Below are positions 40,747-51,388 of a stretch of 64,000 bases of DNA, one piece after another (the first letter of the stretch is position 1; each line of letters starts with the position of its first letter). This DNA comes from Thermomucor indicae-seudaticae (Eukaryota > Mucoromycota > Mucoromycetes > Mucorales > Lichtheimiaceae), in assembly GCA_000787465.1 (NCBI GenBank), contig JSYX01000047.1, forward strand, positions 1-64,000, read 5' to 3'. Under the pieces are notes generated by a model. It ran no database searches, had not been told where the DNA came from, and saw only the letters and a program-made list of their open reading frames with translations. The position numbers were made by a program, and so were the translations under genes.

Positions 40747-40913
40747 GGGCTATGAATACCGGTGGTCTTCCCGAAGGCAAGCCATAGCGGTAAGATCTGG
40801 CGGAAAAGATTAGCATAACCACAAGCCGAACCAGTGGTCCGACATTATAGTTGTTATATAAACTATAAAGAAGAGATACTACGATTGATCTTAGCCAAAA
40901 GGCCTGAGAGGAT
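40747..40913 (-). ncRNA. U2 spliceosomal snRNA
   Basis: Read on the minus strand, the 5' end is ATCCTCTCAGGCCTTTTGGC followed by TAAGATCAA, the near-invariant U2 start. The branch-site recognition element GTAGTA lies at 40882-40877. Stem IIa is formed by TTATAGT with ACTATAA. Stem IIb is formed by GTCGGACC with GGTTCGGC around a three-base loop, with all eight pairs possible. A terminal stem (GCTATG with CATAGC) closes the 3' domain. The predicted length is about 167 nt, a little short of the usual 180-190. The single-stranded Sm region reads AATCTTTTCC rather than ATTTTTG. The 5' end is firm; the 3' end is placed by the stem and could be off by several bases. Confidence 0.88.
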
Positions 40914-41958
40914 GCCCTTCATTCCAATTGCAAGCTCACCGCGTTTCTATACCATTGGGTGTCAAAGACATGCGCAGCTAGTCTTACCAACCAGGTCTCT
41001 CCCGCTCTGGCTTTATCCATGGCCCAACACTGCCTAGCTGTGTGATGCAAAAGCCCGTTTAAAAAGAAAATGACGAAGATGGCACGTATATGCTGTCGCA
41101 TGAACGCGATATCTCGAGATATAGCGCTCGGCTCCAGCCGTTCTTGGTGGTAAACATTACATTGCGTGCGCGTTGTGCAGTATCTTTACTATTTTATCGT
41201 AGCTACAAAATGAGCCTCAAACCCGGCTACATTGGTTACTTTCCCTGTCAAAGGTAGAGTCGTCGACATTTTGCATACAGTACCCGCTCGATATAGTGAT
41301 CACTTTTTGGGTCCCCCCGTGTAAACACTATATCGAGCGGGCACCGTATCAGAATAACTCTTCATCTTTTATTTATTGTTTCCATTCTGTCAAACCAGCT
41401 TCATTCAAGTCTGTAAAACAAGAAGACGACGTATTACGCTTGCTTGTCGATAGTGACATCGAATATAGCCTTTGAGATAGCTCATGCGCCTACTAAAGAA
41501 GTTGACGTCTACAAAAAGTCGTATTATCACAAATGTTTTGGATCTTTAAGCGGCATACAGATGGCTACACATCATGCTTCATCTTTATGTTTGTTATGTA
41601 TGCATTTGTCAAGTTATTTGCCGGAACGAAAGGTTGTCCGTGTTGCACCACGGGAAAACAGTTTTCCCTATGCCATAACCGTCCGTACGGCACTGCTGCA
41701 TGAAAGTAGTGCTTGCCAAGAATTTCGACTGACCACATCGTTTCTATTTGTTTTGCAAGTTGATTTGTGGTCCAAATGACGCCATCGGCTGCCACCGGAC
41801 TGGTTGCCACCTAAAACGCAGACGGTTGGAACCACCTGACCAATGGAATCCGTGAGATTTCCCCGCAATCAAAGCTCTCCTCGGTACAAAAAAGTGGGAG
41901 AGAGCTCTCTCATTTTTTTTTCCCTTTCCTTTGCGATCCGGCATTATTCACCTTTTCA
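40914..41958. other. Intergenic, holds one inverted-repeat element
   Basis: Contains the upstream region of the U2 gene and of NAD kinase, plus the 69-base palindromic element at 41278-41346. The overlapping open frames on both strands at 41440-41940 show no domain. Confidence 0.4.
41278..41346. mobile_element. Minimal palindromic element made of two inverted terminal repeats
   Basis: The left end reads CAGTACCCGCTCGATATAGT and the complement of the right end reads CGGTGCCCGCTCGATATAGT. They face each other around a short G/C-rich centre. TA dinucleotides flank it at 41276-41277 and 41347-41348. The ends match the element at 3050-3606 (CAGTACCCGCTCG). It looks like a family member that has lost all internal sequence. 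Confidence 0.7.
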
Positions 41959-44412
41959 ATGACGAAGCGCTCTAACGCTACGAGTATACCAAATACGAAA
42001 CTCGGAGCGTTTGGTCTAGAGAATTGTTCGGCATTCGACGTGAATACTTGTTCCTTGACACTCATGTCAACAGAGCGCAACTCCCGATCGCAGCCGAAAC
42101 CGCTGCAGACAGCTTTTTTGCAAGAGCAGCTTGCCATGACGGAATGCGAAAATGGCACAAAGCCGACGTGCAGTACAGGGTCTTCGTCACAGCGTCCCAA
42201 CGACAGCAGCAGCAGTAGTAACAGTAACGACAGCAACGGTAAAAGCTGCCATTCGACACAGAGTACGCACGCTTCAGAACGCTTATCAGACACCGCTGGT
42301 GTCGTGCGTGAAGTTTCGAAAAAGATTGGTGGGTTGTTGTTCTATTGACCAATCGCAGCACGACGCTTACCGAAGCTAAATAAACTAGGCAAAACGAGAA
42401 TCAAGTGGGAAGCTCCCAATTCCGTTATGATTATCACCAAACCAGGCGATACTTCGCTTATCGGCATGACTCGGGAATTAGCTCTATGGCTCATCAGGAC
42501 ACCGCGCGAGGGTCAACCGAACGGTTTGACTGTGTGAGTTTCATGGATACAGAGGATGGTTGTATGGTACAATAACGTTAACGCGTGATGTTAGCTATGT
42601 CGACGAGAAACTGAAAAACTCCCGTGGGTTTCGGTACAAAAAGATCCTGCAACGGTATCCTGAAAGTCAAGACAAGTTGCGTTTCTGGAACCCTGAATTA
42701 TGTGCAATGCAGCCAAAATTGTTTGATTTCATCGTTACGGTGAGCGAGCATAACATATATTTGTTGTATTGCAAATCGTGTTACTCACTATTCACTTTTA
42801 ATCAGCTAGGAGGCGACGGAACGGTTCTCTTTACTTCCTGGTTATTTCAAGGCTATGTTCCTCCTGTCCTCCCCTTTCATCTCGGATCGCTGGGTTTTCT
42901 GACGCCTTTTGACTTTGAGCGTTACGATCAATACCTGACGCACACTATACAGCGAGGTGTGCGCATTAATCTGCGCGGCCGCTTGACTTGTACAGTATAT
43001 CGAAGAGTGCCTCATCCTGATTGCAAGACACCCGAAGAGGCCAGGATGGTGCAGCTACGTAATATCAAGCGTAACCCAGTCACTGGTAAGATCACTATTG
43101 GCGAATGGTGCAAAGGCACGAAAAAGCGCAAGTATAAAAAGTTTGGAGAAGTGGACGGAGAGGATCTGGATGATGATGAAGAGCGGCGAGAGGACGCGGA
43201 CAGCCTAGTCGATGAGGACGATATGACGGAACATCGGCAAATTCCGTGCTTCACAACAGTTCCAGTCGAGAAATATCATGTTATCAATGACTTGGTTGTT
43301 GATCGTGGGCCCAGTCCGTACATGAGTCTGTTAGAGCTTTTCGGTGACGATAAACATTTGACGACTGTGCAAGCTGATGGCTTGGCAATATCTACTCCCA
43401 CTGGTAGTACCGCTTACTCGGTAAGTCATGGCAAAAATGATGTAAGCTAATATGCCCAAGCTAAATGTCTGGTGTATCAGCTGTCCGCCGGTGGCTCTCT
43501 CACCCACCCAGAGATTCATGCAACCCTGATTACACCGATATGTCCACACACTCTGTCCTTCCGACCAACCCTTGTACCTGATTCCATGGAGCTACGAGTT
43601 TGCGTCCCATACAATTCTCGAAACACAGCGTGGGCTAGTTTCGATGGCCGAGGCCGTGTCGAACTCAAACGTAAGTTGAGATTGGTCTTGCAGGCTGCTT
43701 TAAACATCTTTTTGCTCATTTGTGACAGAGGGCGACCATATCAAAATTACCGCTTCAAGATACCCTTTCCCAACAGTAAGTTATAACGGTTTGGACTAGT
43801 AAACGCTGACTGACTAAAAAACACTCTTAGGTATGCAAAGAGGACCAGGCAACAGATTGGTTCAATTCATTATCCAATTGTCTTCATTGGAATAGACGGC
43901 AACGGCAAAAGTCTTTCGCTGTTGTCGAATCAAATCGCAGTAATGGTAGCAAAAGCGGCCAGAGGAGTGCACCCAGTACACCATCAAGGTCATCGACACC
44001 TGTTGGACGGCGGCCATCTGGCGGTGGGCTATCGCGGTCCATGATGATGACCAGTATAACCCATAACGACAATACCAGTCCAACTTCTCCTAGCTCATCT
44101 TCTTCACGAAAGCCGTCAACAAGCAAAGCATCATTATCCGTTTCCGAAGGTCCCCAGTATGAAGTCTTTGGCATGTTCTGTGACGAAGACGACGCAAAGC
44201 ACCGCAGTAATGGCGCAGTCAATAGTGACATGGACAGTCTATCGTCGGGCAACCCAGATGATGACTTTGATGACGACGACGATTCATCCGAAGAGTACGA
44301 TACAGAGGACGGATTCATGGGTTGGACTGACGAAGAGATATTAAAAGCACGCTACACGGCATCCATAGCGAAAGAACTGGAACAACTATCGACAAAAGAA
44401 AACAAGAATTAA
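41959..44412 (+). CDS. NAD(+) kinase (ATP-NAD kinase)
   Basis: The start MTKRSNATSIPNTK at 41959 leads a serine-rich N-terminus. Joined exons then give the kinase: WEAPNSVMIITKPGD, LGGDGTVLFTSWLF (the GGDGT catalytic motif), PFHLGSLGFLTPF, VPVEKYHVINDLVVDRG, and ADGLAISTPTGSTAYSLSAG with the NAD-binding TPTGSTAY motif. It phosphorylates NAD to NADP with ATP. An acidic insert (GEVDGEDLDDDEERRE-like, about 43147-43230) sits inside the kinase domain. The C-terminal tail is long, serine-rich and acidic. Length and tail suggest a cytosolic Utr1-type enzyme; no clear mitochondrial leader is seen. Introns are short and in frame; stop TAA at 44410-44412. Confidence 0.94.
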
Positions 44413-44754
44413 GCATGAGGTCCCAGTATCTTTCTCGAGATAATCATCCCTCCTGGCACACACACGCACTTTGACGGAATATCGATGCTAAATGTCGGTT
44501 CAGCTCATATAATTGGTCTAAAGGCTACTGTATAATAAATGATCCTTCACGCCATGATTATAATCCGTAACTTTATTGCTGCTCCAGTTGGATGAAGGCT
44601 GCTGTATAATAAATGGTCTTTCACATCATTATCATCATCATAATCGGTAACTTTATTTGCTGCCTCTAGCAGATGAGCATAGACATTAACATGAGACATA
44701 ACTAATGATGATATGGCGATAAAAGGATTTGGAGTGGAGAAGAAAGTTATTTGA
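44413..44754. other. Shared 3' intergenic of two convergent genes
   Basis: Short region between the NAD kinase and Kre9-like stops, mostly occupied by a tandem duplication listed separately. Candidate AATAAA signals occur in each repeat copy. Confidence 0.6.
44523..44665. repeat. Imperfect tandem duplication, unit about 70 bases
   Basis: Unit 1 (44523-44587) begins GGCTACTGTATAATAAATG. Unit 2 (44597-44665) begins GGCTGCTGTATAATAAATG. Both continue with CTTTCAC or CTTCAC, an ATTAT-rich middle and CGTAACTTTATT or GGTAACTTTATT. Unit 2 has gained extra ATC triplets. Each copy contains an AATAAA, so the duplication doubles a potential poly(A) site. Confidence 0.8.
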
Positions 44755-45667
44755 TTAGAGCAAGCTAATAGCCACAAGTGCGACCGAGCCGCCAGTAAGT
44801 ATCACGTTCTGAGCGAACTGAGCGGGCGAGGAAGACGATGCATTATGCTTCTCCTTCTCCTTCTTCTTGCTGCTCTCAACGGCCTTGCTGGCGCTTGATG
44901 TTGCTGCTTTGCTTGTCATGGTCGGCGTAAGCAGAGGCACGGGATTGCGCGAGGAAGAAACAGCACGCGACGAGGACGACGGCGAAGACGAAAAGGAAGA
45001 TGCGGCCGCAGGCGTGGCACCGACAAGGACAGGTCCTACAGAAGATATCCTTCCGTCAGCAATCGTCTTTTGTGGCGTTCTATATGGAAAATACTTGCCT
45101 GAAGCGATCTTGGCCGAGCCAGTACCCTCAAACTTGAATACGCCAGAGTAAACCCAGTCTCCAGTCTTTGCAGGTGCCATACGCAGGAAATAATCGCCCA
45201 TTTGGAAATCGTTCAATGCAGGGATCTGTCATCCCATGATACATAAGCTTTCAGTGCACAAAAACAAATTAGGTGTCAGTTTATTACCTGAAACTTGTTT
45301 GCCGAGCATGGAACAGGTGACTTGGGGTCCGTCACATAAGCAACCACGCTAAGGAGGGAAGGGATGAGATGGGAGGTAAAACCAGAAAAGCCTCAATGTC
45401 TTTGATACTTACTTTGCGTGCTTGGGGTCGCCGTTCAGCATTTGAATGTCGCATTTCTGGTTGCCAAGCTCGGTGGCCGAAGTCCAAGTGACTTCGGCAG
45501 GACGACCGGACTTCCAAACGGTGCTCGACCAAGGAGACACAATCTGTATTACAGATAGCAGTGAGCTCACGGGGCATTCCTGAACATGAGGGCAAAAGAC
45601 ATACAGTCAGATTGGCAGCACTCGTCGCGGCAACCAAAGAAAGTGTGGCAACAGCAGTGAATTTCAT
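44755..45667 (-). CDS. Kre9/Knh1-like secreted, probably GPI-anchored wall protein
   Basis: The start MKFTAVATLSLVAATSA is a clear signal peptide. The mature part matches the Kre9/Knh1 N-terminal domain: VSPWSSTVWKSGRPAEVTWT, CDIQMLNGDP and MGDYFLRMAP. A serine-rich, alanine-rich stretch follows, with a short lysine-rich run. The C-terminus (FAQNVILTGGSVALVAISLL) is hydrophobic, as expected for a GPI signal. Family members act in beta-1,6-glucan assembly or as abundant wall mannoproteins. About three introns, the first right after the signal peptide. A TATA box lies 54 bases upstream of the ATG. The exact omega site is not certain. Confidence 0.85.
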
Positions 45668-47699
45668 GGAGGAGAAGATGCTTAAGAGATACGGTACTGC
45701 TGTACAAAGGAATGCAGCCCTTTATATAGGCATCTGGACAGACTCAAATGTCTCTCGCTGTTTTTTTCTTCTATTACGCGCGATATTTTTCCTAGGAAAC
45801 ATGTCTTGATCAAAGGCGAGTAGATTTGCTATTTACGCGGAACAACTTGTTTGTTGTGTTTCAGATCTTAAGGAGGATTCAAAAGATGGATAAAACGGGC
45901 AACAGAGGCAAAACCAATCATCCTTTGCGGAAAGTATATGTCACATAATGGAAGAGGAGCTCTGCCTGCCGAGAACGGAGGAGATCAAGCTCGGTAGCAT
46001 TTCGCAGCCGTCCCTTCTACGATCAAGTCACCAATTTTGCTGACACTCTGCCACTTGCATCGCTGCGAGAGCCTTTTGTGCATGTGTCCGAGAAATAGTC
46101 CTGCCGGTGAATCCATAATCGGCCATTACTTTAAGCAATGATTACACGCTTCCGAGCACAAATGGGCACATCAGTGGAGAATACGCATTATTTCAGAGAT
46201 ACTTGGTGGACCACCTAACTGAAACAAAAACATAAAGTACGTTTAAGACAGGATAAGTCTTAGGAACATGTCACACATCAACATTCCTAGCAATGAAACT
46301 TCATTTCCGAGCCACGTGCCATTTTCGTTCTCCAAGGGGAGCATAACATCGCATTTTTAATATAGATCCACTAGTTTCGATTACATAGTAGATGTACCGG
46401 ATACTACTCTGCTTCGAATTTATCATCCGAGCAGTGACAAGAGAAAATTGTCCATGATTTCCAGATCCTGTAGCAACCATAGAGATGCTCGGATCATTCT
46501 TGCTACTGGGCAACTGTCTACGTGACCATCATTCCAGGTTTTCTCTCTGTGTCTTGAACAAGGTTGACCGCAAAGGACTTTTCCGGTCCATCGTATACGG
46601 TCTGATGATGTCGCATGATATTTCATGCAACTGGTGTCATACTATCGAAAATCTTTTGGCTATATAGCAATTGGTTTCATATACGGTTTAGAGAATCTAC
46701 AATAAGTCCCTCGAACAGGGAAATCAGGTTGACGGACAGGTGATACCAATCTTTGCATTAATCAGGGAAATAGGACGTTGCAGTTCACGGAAGATGGTTA
46801 ATGATGAGTTAGTAAGTACTGATGCAGTCCAGGCCACAGGTTAGAGACTGCGATTTGCAACTGGTAAGAAGATGGTGTGCACCCTTTACTGAGTTAGATC
46901 TGCTTGCCTGTTAGCACTCTGGGCGCTTGCCCTCTCGTGTAAGTTCCTACAAATATCAGAATGTCTCATTTGATGACTGCGGACCTGATAAGCGCGGATT
47001 CGCTCGAAATACATAGCAAAGAGAATCTATGTTGGTTCTTACCTCCAAAAATTGAAGATATAACCCATAAGACATCCCGACCTTATTAGAAGGCGTTTCA
47101 AAGCAAGGCAGCGAGTGGATATAAAAACGAAGACGTGCATGTCCTAGTAACATTTCAGGACGGATATGTCGTTTCGTCACAGTTGCCGGCAAACCCGAAA
47201 GTCACGGTGAACACGACTCCTGATCTTCAACAATGGCCAGTAAAGTAGGTAGAAAACGCTCGCTGGGCTGACGCTTGCGAGAAGACTTCTTGCGAGGACG
47301 GCGTGGCTCTTTGGGCTTTTCTTGCTTCGATATCTATTACGTCGACAACGTTTAATGGCATCTTGTGTGAAGTCGACTCGGCACTCTTCTTACTTTACGG
47401 AACCCGCGACGGACAAGATCCGAGACCTTCGCAATCAGCATAGAGCACAATTCGACTTACAGACTTGCCCCCCATCGCACTGGGACAGCTTTTGCTTCCA
47501 AAAAGACTCTTGTGGAACTTGTGAACTTAATGGTGCCATTTCCTGCGCCGTTTATACAAGCACAAGAAAAACGCGTGGAAACTTGTCAAGATATTGAGCG
47601 AATGAATCCACTATTGTCAGGAGAACACGGCTGCATAAACGAATCACTGGATTTTGATTGGCTCCTACGCCCTTCTTTTCTCTCGTTTTTTTCTCGAGC
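45668..47699. other. Intergenic, no recognised gene
   Basis: About 2 kb. A plus-strand frame open from about 47374 to 47736, without an early ATG, includes KKTLVELVNLMVPFPAPF and EKRVETCQDIERM. It looks protein-like and may be an exon or a remnant, but no family was recognised and it runs into the next gene's start. A minus-strand Lys/Arg-rich stretch (KEPRRPRKKSSRKR) around 47250-47320 is also unassigned. Confidence 0.4.
45721..45728 (-). promoter_or_regulatory. TATA box of the Kre9-like gene
   Basis: On the minus strand the sequence reads TATATAAA within CCTATATAAAGG, 54 bases before the start codon at 45667. This is a near-consensus TATA box and suggests a strongly or conditionally expressed gene. 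Confidence 0.65.
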
Positions 47700-49567
47700 A
47701 TGGACAACGTGGATGCTAGCGGGAAGCGTAAATTAGAGGAGACTGACTTGCAAGAGAACGCCAAAAAACTTAAAGAAGGTGGGTATGCTGGCCGTTGTGT
47801 GCGTGGGTGCGACAAAGAACTCAAAGCTTTCCAGACGAGACGGTGGGTTTTGCCGCGAAACCCGTCCACCCATTCTTTACGCGCCGTACAAGCGATTGGG
47901 ACATGAAGTGGCTGAACCGTGTCCCGTCTCTACTTATAGCGCGATCGAATACGCCCGACATTGGAAGCAAGAAAATCGCCGCGTTTGATCTGGTAATTCC
48001 CTCAAACAAAGACCGGGGATCGTAAAAATGTTCTGCTCATTACTGCGGGTGTTAGGATGGAACATTGATTCTGACAAAGTCTGGACGCGTGCACCCTAAA
48101 GATGAGACGGATTGGCGTTGGTGGCACTCGTGCGTGCCAGAGACAATTCGAGAACTGCATCGCGAAGGGTAATGACAATGTTTTTGTTTTGGTGACCTTT
48201 TCTTCAGTATGCGCAGTCTTTGTTAAATGAACACCAGGTTCAAGATTGTCCTGTTTTCAAACCAGAACGGTCTTAAAACAGACGCAAGAGTTAAAGGTTT
48301 CAAACAGAAGGTCGAGAGTATTGTCCGGCACGTGGGTAATCGAGACGAGTAATAGGGTTACGAATAGATGGGACTCAAACAGATCCCTTCGCGGATATGT
48401 AATTAGCTGACGGTGCCTGTTTGGGTATTCGCAGCCCTACACAAGGACCAGTACAGGAAACCAATGACAGGCATGTGGGATTGGTTCTCATCTGAGGCAA
48501 ACGAAGGTGTGGAAATAGGTAAGGTACGGGTGAAGAGAGAGTATGACTGTATTGTATATTTATATTAACGAAAGGTGAAAGACAAGCAACAGAGCTTTTA
48601 TGTGGGCGACGCTGCTGGTCGTGACGCCGAATGGAAGCTTAATGCAAGGAAAGATCACTCAGGAGTTGACAGGTACTTTCGTTTTTATTTCTTTCTTGAT
48701 AATGATCATTCATAATGAAGCTGGATGTAGGAAATTTGCAGCTAATATTGGTATCCAGTTTTATACACCCGAAGAGTTCTTCTTGAAAGAATCGAAAGCA
48801 CCTTTTACTTGGGGTGAATTTATTCCATCCGAATATCCCGCAAAGAGTTGTAAGGCCTTCCACGATACATATATTTATCAATCAGCACAGTCTGATGTCG
48901 CGTCTGTGTAATAATAGTGCCATTATTTACACCGACATCGAGCCCACTGCTACCAAACGATGGAAAGCCCGAAGTCATTGTATTTTTTGGGTATCCAGCC
49001 AGTGGCAAATCCACCTTTGCGAAAAAGTACATTCTACCCAGAGGCTACGTCTACGTAAACCAGGTAATGTCATCATCTATGCATCTCTCTCCCACACTCT
49101 AATGGGATATCGCAGGATACCCTCAAATCACGAGAGAAGTGCATAAAACTTTGTAAAAGTGCTCTAGCAGAAAACAAGCCGGTAGTAGTGGGTGAGAGCT
49201 TTTCATATCCTCATGTTACTGCTGTCGAAATATCTGACCTTCTGGATTAGACAATACAAATGCGGACGCTGCGACTCGAGCGTCCTATATAAAGCTTGCC
49301 AAGGAGGCCAATGTGCCAGTTCGCTGTTTCCATTTCACGGCAGACGAACACTTGGCAAGGCATAACAACTATTATCGTGCGCTGCATGCTGCAAAGAGTA
49401 ATGAAGATGTCAAACGTGAGCTCTTGGGGGACGTTGCATTCCGCACATTCAAAACTCGACAACAACCACCACAGTTGTCAGAAGGCTTTGACGAGATCAA
49501 AAAGATCAACTTTGTATTTGAAGGTTCCGATGAAGACTTGGAAGCCTGGCGAAAGTGGTATCATTAA
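47700..49567 (+). CDS. Polynucleotide kinase 3'-phosphatase (DNA repair)
   Basis: The start MDNVDASGKRKLEE at 47700 has a basic N-terminus. The phosphatase domain has the HAD motif FDLDGTLI, split by an intron between FDL and DGTL, then WRWWHSCVPETIRELH, VLFSNQNG and YVGDAAGR. The kinase domain has FFGYPASGKSTFAKK (Walker A) and VVVDNTNADAATR. The protein ends EAWRKWYH. It restores 3'-OH and 5'-phosphate ends at DNA breaks. There is no FHA domain, as in fungal Pnk1, which this resembles more than vertebrate PNKP. Introns are short. The stop codon overlaps an AATAAA signal. All catalytic motifs are present. Confidence 0.93.
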
Positions 49568-49571
49568 TAAA
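49566..49571 (+). terminator. Poly(A) signal overlapping the PNKP stop codon
   Basis: AATAAA shares its first two bases with the TAA stop of the polynucleotide kinase gene, so the signal lies immediately after the coding region. The convergent caprin-like gene ends about 230 bases further on. Confidence 0.5.
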
Positions 49572-49795
49572 GTGATATACGTATTCTGCAAAGATGCTCT
49601 TGTTTTATTCGTAATGCCGTTTACACAAGAGGGAGATAATGAGCAAAGCCTTCATAGATCGTATGATACATAGGATGAATGCATGGAATAGTAGGAGCTG
49701 CTGCCGCGAAAAAAAAAAAGACAGGCGTCTTTCCCGAATAAAGATCTAACGAGTGGCGATAGATCAGCAATAAGATGTAATCTCTTAAGCGTACA

Positions 49796-51388
49796 TTATG
49801 TATCGCGGAAGCCCCAACCTATGAGTAGCTCGTTTTAGCTTCGATATTACTACCAGACTGACATCCAGGCTAAAATAAACTTACCGCCGCGAGTACCCCG
49901 GAAATAGCCACGTCCCCGGAAACTGCTTCCTCGAAACGATGATCCACGAGTGCCGTCGCCTCGACCTCGTCCGCGGAAGAAACCACGTCCTCGACCACGA
50001 CCACGACCGCGACCTCTAAAATTATCGTCATCCGTAGTACCGTCTGTAGCACTTTCCTCCTGGCTCTCACGATGATCCTCATCAGCGGCTGGCTTGTTTT
50101 CATTTGTTGGTGAAGTGGCTGTCTCTTGTTCGGTTGCACTGTCAGCAGCGGCAGCAGCAGCAGCGGGTTCGCGAGTGGCCGTCTCTTTTTCTAACCACAG
50201 TGTGAGTTATAACGAGCAGCAACATTCTACACAATAAGTACCTTTGGTTTCGTCGCTCTTCTTTGTCTGCGGTGATTCGGCAGGTTTGTTTTTCAAAAGA
50301 GACGCGCAATGGTTGGCCATGTTCTGTAGCGTTGTGCTGTCGATCATGCTGGCGTAAGGTACAACGAACCAAATTGGTGATGCAACCTGGCTTGTTGCGG
50401 TTGTAGGGACGGTGGTGTTATTCATTGATCCATGAGACAGTAACCGCTGAGTCAGATCTCGCAGCTGTTTATACGTTGTTGAAAATCCTTCGCCCACGGG
50501 TTCTTCGACCCCATAATGCAATTTGTTTATTAGATCCAGCGCCTCTGCCCTTTTTGCCGTCCGCACGTCTTCCGGAGAATTCTGTGTGTCGAGAAGAGAA
50601 CTACCCACCAGCTTGTCGCAGAAATAGACAATGGCGTTTGGTTCGACTTGGGGGTATGCAGTTGTTACAATAGAGAAGAAGCCTTGTTGTGCAAGACGAA
50701 CCACATAAAAGAACTGAAGCATAGTAATCATTTGCTCTTGGTCGTTGGCAGGTTGTGACGGTTTCTCATCCGCAGGTAAAGATGGTTTGGACGATACATT
50801 ATCAGCAGCATGGTCAACGATATTTTCGTGGGTACTCTATATTTTTTACGACTTTGAGCAATCAACCCTATATTCATTCATGTATGCATGCATGAAACTC
50901 ACCAGTTTCGCGTAAAGTTCTTCCAGCTGGTCGATCAAATAGGACGTACTGTCTCCTTTGATAGCCACTTCTTGTCCCTTATCATGATCGCCTTCCCCTT
51001 CTCGCATCTTAGAGTCGCTTGCATGACGCTACAAGAAAAGGAAAGAGAAGCATTAGGAGTTTTGTGCGATTAAGGGTTTACAGTCCCGGTGGGGAATATT
51101 CACCAGCTGATCTTTCAAGGTGTCAATGTGATCACGGATTATCTGGAGCTGCGAAGCTGTAACATTCCTCTTTTTGCCGGTTTTCTTTTTAGATTTCTTT
51201 GACTTGCGTTTCGTGCTGGATCTACGAGCAGTCTCAGACCTGTTGTCGTCATGATCACTCGTTCCGTCATGCTCCTGCTGCTCGCTTTGCGATGCGTTCG
51301 TCGTCCACTCGGTTGCAGGTCCGTTCGCCGACGGCACAGAAGCTTCACTATTTTTGTCAGTTGTTGTATTTGAGCTTTGGGCAGCCAT
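49796..51388 (-). CDS. Caprin-like RGG-rich RNA-binding protein
   Basis: The start MAAQSSNTTTDKNSEAS at 51388 leads a charged, lysine-rich N-terminus and an amphipathic helix (QLQIIRDHIDTLKDQL). A helical domain follows with MLQFFYVVRLAQQGFF and, further on, ALDLINKLHYGVEEPV and FSTTYKQLRDLTQRLL, which resembles the caprin homology region (the PV-x-GTTYK block). The C-terminus is RGG-rich (FRGRGRGRGRG, FRGSSFRGRGYFRG). The final exon probably gives GWGFRDT and stops at 49796. Caprins bind mRNA, partner G3BP and join stress granules in animals. The family call rests on one short block plus the RGG tail, so it is moderate. Confidence 0.6.
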
